This document shows, piece after piece, positions 25,201-37,200 of a stretch of DNA of 64,000 nt. Positions within the stretch are counted from its first letter, which is position 1. Each line of letters starts with the position of its first letter. The stretch is from Bacteroidia bacterium (GTDB taxonomy: Bacteria; Bacteroidota; Bacteroidia; J057; JADKCL01). The stretch spans positions 930,001-994,000 of the forward strand of contig JACJYV010000001.1 in assembly GCA_020635905.1 (NCBI GenBank), in the 5' to 3' direction. The notes under the pieces are model-generated. The model ran no database searches, was not told where the DNA came from, and saw only the letters and a list, made by a program, of their open reading frames with translations. A program made the position numbers and the translations under genes.

Positions 25201-28200
25201 TACTTTTGATATTACGGTGATTGACAATGAGAATCCCACCATTGCCTGCCCCGCAAATATCACCGTCAACAACGACCTGAACGCCTGTGGAGCGGCTGTT
25301 TTCTTCCAGACTCCGGTTGGGATAGACAATTGCGCCACCGCGTCCACCAGCCAGTCGGCTGGCTTGCCGGCCAGTTCAGTCTTCCCGCTGGGAACCACGC
25401 TCAATACCTTTGTGGTGACCGATACTTCCGGAAATTCTGACAGTTGTTCATTCACCGTAAAGGTCAACGACGTCCAACCGCCCACCGCAATTTGTCCTCC
25501 CAATATTACCGTATCCAGCGATCCGGGCATTTGCGGAGCCGTGGTGACCTTCCTCAGCCCCACCCTGTATGACAACTGCGTGCTGGATACCACTTACCAG
25601 AGCAATGGTCTGCCCAGCGGTTCGGCCTTCCCGGCGGGCAATACCTTCAACACCTTCGTAGCCATTGATTCCTTTGGCCTGATCGATTCCTGTACCTTCC
25701 TGGTTCAGGTTCAGGACAATGAAATTCCCCAGATTACCTGTCCCAATGACACCACGGTGAGCACGGATCCGGGATTGTGCAGCGCGGTTGTGATCTATAA
25801 TACCCCGGTTGGAACGGATAATTGCCCCAATCCGGCCACCCAGCGCATTCAGGGGCTGGCCAGCGGTTCTGCCTTCCCCAAAGGCAATACCATGGTTACC
25901 TTCCTGGTCACGGATAATGTTGGAAATACCGCTTCCTGCAGCTTTGTAGTGACTGTATTTGACAACGAAGCGCCCACTATCTCCTGCCAGGCCAATCCTC
26001 AGGTGAGCAGCAATCTGGGCGGATGTGGCGCAATTGTAAATTATCAGGTGCCGGTGGGTTCAGACAATTGTCCCGGCCAGTCCACCTCCTTGTTATCGGG
26101 TATCGGGGCTGGAAATTTCTTCCCGGTTGGGGTTACGGTAGATAAATATGTGGTAACGGATGCGGTCGGGTTGAAAGATTCCTGTTCGATCACGGTTACA
26201 GTGGTTGATAATGAGAATCCGACCATTACCTGCCCAGCGAATATCACCGTGTGGAATGATCCCGGCTTATGTGGTGCGGTGGTCAATTATACGCCCCCGG
26301 TTGGAATTGACAATTGTACAACAGTTTCCACCACCCAAACCGGCGGCCTCGGCACGGGCTCTCTCTTCCCTGTGGGTGTGACGGGAGAAACATTCACCGC
26401 TACCGACTCTTCGGGCAATATTGCCATTTGCTCGTTCAGTATTTCGGTCATTGACCATGAGGATCCCCAGGTGAATTGCCCTGCCAATATCACCGTCTTT
26501 ACCACAGCCGATAATTGTGATGCAGTGGTGAATTACGTTACCCCGGTCGGCACTGACAATTGCCCGGGAGCGGTTACCACCCAGATCAAGGGCCTGGGCA
26601 GTGGCAGTACCTTCCCGCTTGGCAACACCCTGGAGCGGTATCTGGTGACGGATGTTTACAACCGCAAGGATTCGTGCAGCTTCACCATCACGGTTATTGA
26701 CAACCAGAATCCGACCATTACCTGTCCCGCAGATACGATTCTGTCTAATGATCCCGGAAATTGTGCTGCAATATTGAATTATGTCACCCCCGTGGGTTCA
26801 GATAATTGCTCAGGGGTCGTAACCACCCTGCAAAACGGATTGGTTTCCGGATCTTCCTTCCCCAAGGGCACCACCTTGGTTACCTGGAGAGCAACTGACG
26901 GAGGCGGAAATTTTGTGGAATGCAGCTTCAATGTGACGGTAATTGATACTGAAAACCCGGTTATTTTCTGTCAGGCTGATATTACCCTGCCAGCCAATTT
27001 GGGCGGATGCGGCACAAATGTGACCTATAATATCCCGGTTGGAACGGACAATTGTCCCTTCCCGGTTACGACCCAGATTGCAGGCTTGGGCAGTGGAGCA
27101 TTCTTCCCGGTTGGAGTTACTTATAATACCTTCCAGGTGACCGATCAGTCAGGAAATATCAGTTCCTGTTCGGTTAAGGTTACCATCCTGGACAATGAAA
27201 AACCATTCATTACCTGTCCGGCAAACATCACCGTATTCAATGCGACTAATACCTGTGGCGCCGTGGTGGTCTATACACCTCCGGTCGGAACGGATAATTG
27301 TGGTGCAGCCAACACGGTTCAAAATGCAGGCCTTGGCTCAGGGGCTACCTTCCCGGTCGGCACGACCGCGGAGCAGTATGTGGTTACGGATACTTCCGGA
27401 AATGTGGATTCCTGCTCGTTTATTATTACGGTAATCGATAATCAGGCTCCAGAGGTGAATTGTCCTGCCAGTATTACGGTCAATACGGATCTGGGACTGT
27501 GCGGTGCAATCGTAAATTATGCCACTCCTGTCGGTACGGACAATTGTCCTGGCGATTCGACCGAACTGGTGCTTGGTTTGGGCTCTGGTTCACTCTTCCA
27601 AATTGGCACTACGCTTGAGCGCTACGTTGCTTCCGACGCCTACGGACACAAAGATTCCTGCCAATTCTCCATAACGGTAATCGATCTTGAAGGTCCGGAA
27701 ATTGCCTGTCCTTCCGACACCATTCTGAGCAGCGATTCTGCGATTTGTGGAGCTTTGTTTGAATATCTGGTTCCGGTTGGAACGGACAATTGCCCGGGTG
27801 CATTCACGGTTCAGGTGGCAGGCCAGGATAGCAATACCGTATTCCCGGTTGGCAGTACGATCAACAAATTTGTGGTGACGGATGCAGGTGGGAATCTGGA
27901 TTCCTGTGAATTTAGTGTAACTGTCATTGACGTTGAACCTCCTGTAATTACCTGTCCTGCGGATGCGATTGCCTACGCCGAGCCCGGACTTTGCGGCGCA
28001 ACTGTGGTGTACACCATGCCGACCACTTATGATAATTGCTCAACCTTCCTGGCCCTGATCAGCGGTTTGGGCAATGGTCAGTTCTTCCCCGTTGGGGTTT
28101 CGGTGGAAGTATATCAGGTCACCGATCCCGCCCTGTTGCAGGATACCTGTTCCTTCAATGTAATTGTCCTCGATGGAGAAGCGCCCAATTCAAGCTGTCC

Positions 28201-31200
28201 GCCGGATATTTCGGCCAATAACGATCCGGGACTTTGTGGTGCGGTTATCAATTACGTTGCGCCTTCGGGATCTGATAATTGTGGCCCGGTGACTGTGACC
28301 CAGATTGGCGGATTGCCTTCAGGATCAATCTTCCCGGTTGGAGTGACCGTCAATTCCTTCGCGGTCGTGGATTCGTCGGGTAATGCGGATACCTGTTCAT
28401 TTACGGTAACCGTTTTTGATACGGAAAATCCCGTCATAACCTGTCCTGCGAACATTGATTTGGATAACGATCCCGGAATCTGCGGAGCGGTGGTGAACTA
28501 CACCGTGCCAGTTGGAACGGATAATTGCCCCGGCGCAGTCACCACCCTGATCGCTGGACTTGGTACCGGCTCAACCTTCCCGGTAGGTACCACTACGGAA
28601 ACTTATCAGGTGACGGATGCAAGTGGAAATACCGCAACTTGCAGCTTCGACGTGGTGGTGACGGACAATGAAAATCCGGTCATTACCTGTCCTGCGAACA
28701 TTGCAGTGAATAACGATCCTGGAATCTGTGGAGCGGTAGTGAATTACTCCGTGCCAGTTGGTACGGATAATTGTCCAGGCTCAATCACCACCCAGATCGC
28801 CGGATTGGGTTCGGGCTCGACCTTCCCGGTTGGAACCACCACGGAAACCTACCAGGTTACCGATGCAAGTGGAAATACCGCAACCTGCAGCTTCAATGTG
28901 GTGGTGAACGACAACGAAAACCCGGTCATTACCTGCCCGGCTAACATTTCCGTAAATAACGATCCCGGAATTTGTGGAGCGGTAGTGAATTACTTCGTGC
29001 CGGTGGGTACGGATAATTGCCCTGGCGGAGTCACCACCCAGATCGCCGGATTGGGCACAGGCTCAACCTTCCCGGTTGGAACCACCACGGAAACCTACCA
29101 GGTTACCGATGCAAGTGGAAATACCGCAACTTGCAGCTTCGACGTGGTGGTTACGGACAACGAAAACCCGGTTATTACCTGTCCTGCGAACATTTCCGTC
29201 AATAACGATCCCGGAATCTGTGGTGCTGTTGTGAACTACACTGTGCCAGTTGGTACGGATAATTGCCCTGGCGCAGTCACCACTCAGATAGCCGGAATTG
29301 GATCAGGCTCAACCTTCCCGATTGGTACAACTACCGAAACCTATCAGGTGACCGATGCAAGTGGAAATACCGCGACTTGCAGCTTCGATGTAGAGGTGAC
29401 TGACATTGAAAATCCGGTTATCAACTGCCCGGCTAACATTGCAGTGAATAACGATCCTGGAATCTGCGGTGCAGTGGTTAACTACACTGTGCCAGTGGGT
29501 ACGGATAACTGCCCCGGCGCAGTTACAACTCAGATCGCTGGATTGGGCGCGGGCTCAACCTTCCCGGTTGGTACCTCCACGGAAACCTACCAAGTCGTAG
29601 ATGCAAGCGGAAATACTGCAACTTGCAGCTTCGATGTGGTGGTGACGGACAATGAAAATCCCGTCATTACCTGTCCTGCGAACATTTCCGTCAATAACGA
29701 TCCTGGAATCTGCGGTGCAGTGGTTAATTATTCTGTGCCGGTTGGTACGGATAATTGCCTTGGTGCGGTCACCACCCAGATCGCCGGACTCGGTACAGGC
29801 TCGACCTTCCCGGTTGGTACCACTACGGGAACCTACCAGGTGACCGATGCAAGCGGACATACCGCGACTTGCAGCTTCGAAGTGGTGGTGGCGGATAATG
29901 AAAACCCGGTTATTACCTGTCCTGCGAACATTTCCGTCAATAACGATCCTGGAATCTGCGGCGCAGTGGTAAATTACACCGTGCCGGTCGGTACGGATAA
30001 TTGCCCCGGCTCTGTGACCAGCCAGATCGCCGGATTGGGTGCAGGCTCAACCTTCCCGGTTGGAACCACCACGGAAACCTATCAGGTGACCGACGCAAGT
30101 GGAAATACCGCGACTTGCAGCTTTGATGTAGTGGTGACAGACAACGAAAATCCCGTCATTACCTGTCCTGCGAACATTTCCGTGAATAACGATCCTGGAA
30201 TCTGCGGCGCGGTGGTGAACTACAGCGTGCCAGTCGGCACGGACAATTGTCCCAGCGCATTCACCACCCAGATTGCCGGACTCGGTTCAGGCTCGACCTT
30301 CCCGGTGGGAACCACCACGGAAACCTATCAGGTGACCGATGCAAGCGGAAATAACGCGACTTGCTCATTTGATGTGGTGGTGACCGACAACGAAAACCCG
30401 GTTATTACCTGTCCTGCAAACATTGCAGTCAATAACGATCCCGGAATTTGTGGAGCGGTAGTGAATTACTCCGTGCCGGTCGGTACGGATAATTGCCCAG
30501 GCGCAGTCACCACCCAGATCGCAGGATTGGGTGCAGGTTCGACCTTCCCGGTTGGAACAACTACCGAAACCTACCAGGTAACGGATGCAAGTGGAAATAC
30601 CGCGACTTGCAGCTTCGATGTAGAGGTGACTGACATTGAAAATCCGGTTATCACCTGCCCGGCCAACATTTCCCTCAATACCGATCCCGGAATCTGCGGC
30701 GCAGTCGTGAACTACACCGTGCCAGTCGGTACGGACAACTGCCCTGGCTCGGTCACCACCCAGATCGCAGGACTTGGTTCAGGCTCAACCTTCCCGGTTG
30801 GTACCTCCACGGAAACCTACCAGGTGTTGGATGCAAGTGGAAATACCGCCACCTGCAGCTTCGATGTTGTGGTAACGGACAACGAAAACCCGGTTATTAC
30901 CTGCCCTGCCACCATTTCCGTCAATAACGATCCCGGAATCTGCGGGGCCGTTGTGAACTACAGCGTGCCAGTCGGTACGGATAATTGCCCCGGCGCAGTC
31001 ACCACCCAGATCGCTGGATTGGGTGCAGGCTCCACCTTCCCGGTTGGAACCACCACGGAAACCTACCAGGTGATTGATGCAAGCGGAAATACCGCAACTT
31101 GCTCATTTGATGTGTTAGTGACCGATAATGAAAACCCGGTAATCACCTGCCCGGCTAACATTTCCGTGAATAACGATCCCGGAATCTGCGGAGCTGATGT

Positions 31201-34200
31201 GAATTACACCGTGCCGGTTGGCACGGACAATTGCCCCGGCGCAGTCACCACCCAAATCGTCGGGTTGGGCACTGGCTCCACCTTCCCGATTGGTACCACT
31301 ACCGAAACCTATCAGGTGACGGATGCAAGCGGAAATATTGCTTCTTGCAGCTTCGATGTGGTGGTAACGGACAACGAAAACCCCGTCATTACCTGCCCGG
31401 CTAACATTTCTGTGAATAACGATCCCGGAATTTGCGGAGCAGATGTGAACTACACCGTGCCAGTCGGTACGGATAATTGCCCCGGCGCAGTCACCACCCA
31501 AATTGCCGGATTTGGGACAGGCTCGACCTTCCCGATTGGTTCCACTACGGAAACCTATCAGGTGACCGATGCGAGCGGAAATACCGCAACTTGCAGCTTC
31601 GACGTGGTGGTCACGGACAATGAAAACCCCGTTATCACCTGCCCGGCCAACATTTCCGTCAATAACGATCCCGGAATCTGTGGTGCTGTTGTGAACTACA
31701 CTGTGCCAGTTGGTACGGATAATTGCCCTGGCGCAGTCACCACCAAGGTCGCCGGCCTTGGCGCTGGGTCTATCTTCCCGGTTGGAACCACCACGGAAAC
31801 CTATCAGGTGGTTGATGCAAGCGGAAATACCGCCAATTGTAGCTTCGACGTAGTGGTTACCGACAATGAAAACCCAGTCCTTACTTGCCAAAACCTGGTG
31901 GTGGACATTCTGCCTGGGCTTTTCGTAACCGTTAATCCTTCCCAACTCCTGACCAGTGCTACGGATAATTGTGGAATTATCAGCCAAACCGTTAGCATTG
32001 ACACCTTCACCTGCGCTGAAGTGGGATTGACCCTGCCTGTAGTGGTTACCGCCCTTGATTCGGCAGGAAATTCTGGAAATTGTACCTCACTGGTGACAAT
32101 TACGGATGTGAATATGTATTGCAACCAGCCCCCGGTGGCTGTTTGCCAGGATATCACGGTTTACGCGGATGCAAATTGTGAGGGTTATGCTGCCCCGGCC
32201 AATTTTGATGTGGGATCAAGCGATCCTGATCTGGATTCATTGACCTTCACTCTCTCTCCTGCCGGGCCATTTAGCCTTGGAACCACCCAGGTTATTCTTA
32301 CCGTAACTGATCCACAAAACGCTTCAGACACCTGTCACGCCACAGTGACGGTGCTGGATACGCTCAAGCCAGTCATTGCCTGTCATGTAGATATCACCGT
32401 GGCCAATGATCCAGGCAATTGTGGTGCAATCGTAAATTTTGCCGCGCCTGTTGTAACGGATAACTGCGCGGGCTCAACCACCCTGCAAATCAGCGGTTTG
32501 GGTTCAGGATCATTCTTCCCGACCGGCCTCACCCTCAATACATTCCAGGTTACGGACGGTTCAGGAAATTCGAGTACCTGCAGCTTTACCGTGACCGTCA
32601 ATGACAATGAAGCGCCTGTGGCCATTTGTCAGGATGTAACTGTTTATCTCGATCCGTTTGGAGTAATCATCCTGAATGCAGGAACGATAAATAATGGATC
32701 AGCCGACAATTGTGGAATTGCCTCCATGAGCCTGAATGACAGCATCTTCACCTGTGGTGATTTGGGTGCTGCAACCACCATATTGACCGTCACGGACGTC
32801 AACGGAAATTCCAATACCTGTTCTGCATTGGTTTCCATTCAGGATACCCTGCCCCCGATTGCCATTTGCCAGAATCTGACTGTACAACTTGATGCAAACG
32901 GATTTGGTACCTTACAGGCGCAGGATGTGGGTGGCGGAAGCAGTGATAATTGTGCAATTGAAACTTTGAGCATCAGCCAGGACAGCTTCTCCTGTCAGGG
33001 ATTGGGCCAGACCACCGTAACCCTGACCGTGACCGACAGCAGCGGAAACAGTTCCGTTTGCACAGCCTTGATCACGGTGGCCGAAACCATTCCGCCAGTT
33101 GCTATTTGCCAGGACCTGACAGTTCAACTGGATGCGTCAGGACAGGCTTCCATTACTCCGATGCAGGTGGACAGTGGCAGCACGGATAATTGCGGAATTC
33201 AATCATTGACCCTGAGTCAGGATGTCTTTGATTGCCAGGAGCAAGGTTCGAATGCGGTGACTCTGTTCGTTACAGATTTCAGCGGAAATACGGGGACCTG
33301 TAATGGGACCATTCTCGTGCAGGATCTGATCCCGCCAGTGGCTCTCTGCAAAGATATCACCGTGGTGCTGGGCTCATTTGGAAGTGTTTCCTTCACGGCC
33401 CAGGACATCGATAATGGTTCTTATGATAACTGCGGCATTACCCTGCGCTCAATTGATGTCGACAATTTCAGTTGTGGAAATGTGGGTCAGAATGAGGTGA
33501 TTTTGGTCGTGGAGGGAGGATCAACCACCAGCCAGGCAGGTTCTCAGGAGAATTCAGATCAATCTCAGACTACTTTCAACAGCAGAAGAAGCAACCTCTG
33601 GCAATCATTCACGGCAGGTCAGACCGGCATGCTGACCCGGGTAGAGGTTCAGCAGAATCCCACCTCACCCACCTCCTTTACGGATATCACCATCTATGAC
33701 GGGGTCGGAACGGCTGGAATTACCCTAGGCGGGCCGCAAAGCGTTACCCTTGCGCCAGCCGGGCAATGGACCTCGATTGTACTGACAAACCCCGTTCCTG
33801 TGGTGGCCGGACAGCAATATTCCATGAGATTTACCGGAAATGCCCGTCTGTGGTACCAGTCGGCGACCGATCCGTATCCGGGTGGTCAGATGAGCACCTT
33901 CTTCAATGATGACCTGGCTTTCCAGACTTTTGTGACCGTTTCCACGGGATCTCTGGCTTCCAATGTGGATTCTTGTACCGCAACAGTATCCGTATGGGAT
34001 ACTGTGCCGCCTGTGGTCAGCTGCCGCGACATCACGGTTTACCTTGACAGCGCGGGTACCGGCGAAATTGGCCCCTTCAACATCAACAAGGTTTCCTATG
34101 ATGTCTGCCGGGCTTCTTACTCCATTGATAATTATCAGTTTAGCTGTCTGGATACGGGTGCCAATTACTCCACCCTGCTCGTTTCAGGCTCTTCAGGTGG

Positions 34201-37200
34201 AGCAGGCACTGAGGTTGAGGATATTGAGCAGGATCAGGTCAATACCAGAAGGCTGAATCTGTGGCAATCCTTTACCCCGACCATTTCGGGAATTCTTTCC
34301 AGAGTTGAACTGAAACAACACGCAAGTTCTACATCCGCCAATACTACCATTTCCCTCTACCAGGGCACGGGTATCAACGGCACGCCGCTGACCAGCCAAA
34401 AGGTAGTCATGGCCCCGGCCACCATCTGGAGTTCGATTGTGCTGATCGATCAGAGCGTGTATGTGACTGCCGGCCAGACCTATACGCTAAGGGTTGCGGG
34501 AGATGCCCGAATTTCTTATTTCGCAGGCATGAACCTCTACCCGGGTGGCGAGATGAATACGGACTCGCTGGATGACCTGACTTTCAGAATCTTCGTGGAT
34601 ACGGGCGGGGTGAATTCTCATACGTATAACTGGGATTCCTGCCGTTCTGTGGTGACTGTGGTGGATACTTCGGCACCCGTGGCCAGTTGTCATGACGTCA
34701 CGCTTTACCTGAACGGAGCCGGGGAAGCCCATCTGAACCCGACTATGGTCAATGACGGATCATATAATGTTTGCGGTCTGGATACCCTGATTGTAAGCCA
34801 GAACCTCTTTACCTGTACTCACCTGGGCCAAAATACGGTTACACTGACCGTGGGAGGTAATAATGGGAATCAGGCAGCCTGTAATTCAACCGTAACCGTG
34901 CTGGACACTTTACCTCCAGTAACGGTCTGCAACGACATTACCCTGAATCTCGACGGATCCGGGCAAGCCTTCCTCTTGCCTGCCATGGTTGCATCAGGCT
35001 CAGTGGACAATTGTGGTATTATCAGCACCCTGCTTAGCCAAACCCAGTTCGATTGCCAGCAGGCAGGGCAAACGATTCCTGTGACCGTAACCCTGAGCGA
35101 TGGGAGTGGAAATTCGGCCACCTGCACAAGTCAGATTTCCATCCAGGACACCCTGCCGCCAATTACGGTTTGCAATAACATTACCCTGAATCTGGATGCT
35201 TCGGGTCAGGCAGTGGTTTCTCCTGCGTTGATCGCCTCGGGTTCTACGGATAACTGTGGCATTGTCAGTACGATCCTCAGCCAGTCACAGTTTGATTGTC
35301 AGCATGCTGGGCAGACGATTCCTGTAATCGTGACCCAGACAGATGCAGGTGGAAATTCGGCCTCCTGCACCAGTTTGATTGGAATTCAAGACACCTTGCC
35401 GCCTGTTATGGTTTGCAACGACATTACCCTGTATCTGGATGGATCTGGTCAGGCCGTTCTCACCCCGGCCATGGTGGCTTCAGGTTCTGTAGATAATTGC
35501 GGCATTGTCAGCTCAGTGCTTAGTCAAACTCAGTTTGACTGCCAGCATGCCGGGCAAGGCATTCCTGTGACCGTCACTCAAACAGATGCGAGTGGTAATT
35601 TTGCCCATTGCACCATCACTTCCTGGATTGATGATTCTCTGCCGCCAATCATAGGTTGCACCAATATCAACCTGATTCTTGACGGAAGTGGTCAGGCTCT
35701 GCTCACTCCTGCAATGGTGGCCCCAGGTGCCTCGGATAATTGCGGAATTGCAAGTTCCATCCTGAGCCAGTCTCAGTTTGATTGCCAGCAGGCAGGCCAA
35801 ACGATTCCTGTGATTGTGACCGTGACGGATGGAAGTGGAAATTCTGCCTCCTGTACCAGTCTGTTGAGCATTCAGGACACTTTGCCGCCTGTCACGGTTT
35901 GCAATAATATCACCCTGAATCTGGATGGATCGGGTCAGGCCGTGCTTACGCCCGCGCTGGTTGCTCCAGGTTCCACGGATAACTGCGGCATTGTCAGCAC
36001 AATCCTCAGCCAGACCCAGTTTGATTGTCAGCATGCGGGTCAGACCATTCCTGTAATCGTAACCCAGGCAGACGCAAGTGGTAATTCCGCTTCCTGCACC
36101 ACTCTGGTGGGCATTCAGGATACCGTGCCCCCCATCCCTGTTTGCAATAACATTACCCTGAACCTGGATGCTTCTGGGCAGGCCTTCCTTACCCCGGCCA
36201 TGGTTGCTTCTGGCTCGATGGACAATTGTGGAATAATAAGTTCCGTGCTTAGTCAGACCCAGTTTGGATGTCTGCATGCGGGACAAACTATTCCTGTGAT
36301 CGTTACCCTGAGCGATGCAAGCGGAAATTCGGCCACCTGTACCGCAAATGCCTGGATTCAGGATACGCTGCCGCCCGTCATGGTTTGCAATGACATTACC
36401 CTGTATTTGGATGGATCGGGTCAGGCCGTCCTCACGCCTGCCATGGTGACTTCGGGCTCAATTGACAATTGCGGCGGCACTTCCACGGTGCTGAGTCAGA
36501 CCCAGTTTGATTGCCAGCAGGCAGGACAATTTATCCCTGTGATGGTGACCCAGACGGATGCAAATGCAAATTCGGCTACCTGTACTGCCAATACCTGGAT
36601 TCAGGATACGTTGCCGCCCGTAATGGTTTGCAACGATATTACCCTGAGCTTGGATGGCTCAGGACAGGCAACCCTTACTCCTGCCATGGTTGCCCCGGGC
36701 GCTTCTGATAATTGTGGTATTGTGAGTTCAACCCTGAGTCAGTCACAGTTTGATTGCCAAAATGCGGGCCAGAATATACCTGTGGTAGTGACGGTGAGCG
36801 ACGCAAGTGGTAATGTGGCTGCCTGCAGCGCCCTTGCATTTATCCAGGATACCTTGCCACCCGTTACGGTTTGCAATAATATTACCTTGTATCTGGATGG
36901 ATCTGGTCAGGCTGTTCTCACGCCTGCGATGGTGGCTTCGTCTTCCACGGATAATTGCGGCATAATAAACTCTTTCCTAAGTCAAACCCAATTTGGTTGT
37001 CAGCATGCGGGTCAGAATATTCCTGTAATCCTGACCCAGAGCGATGCAAGCGGCAATTCGGCGACCTGCACGGTGAGTGCATTTGTGGAAGATACCGTGC
37101 CCCCCATCTTTGGTTGTAATGACATTACCCTGAACCTCGACGCTTCAGGACAAGCGAATCTGACGCCTGCCATGGTGGTCAATGGATCGGGTGATAACTG

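Noticed and set aside
31115..31987. Minus-strand open frame of 290 codons in the HYR array
   Set aside because: It is the antisense of the 246-bp repeats and repeats with the same period; low-complexity product. The plus frame is clearly the coding one.
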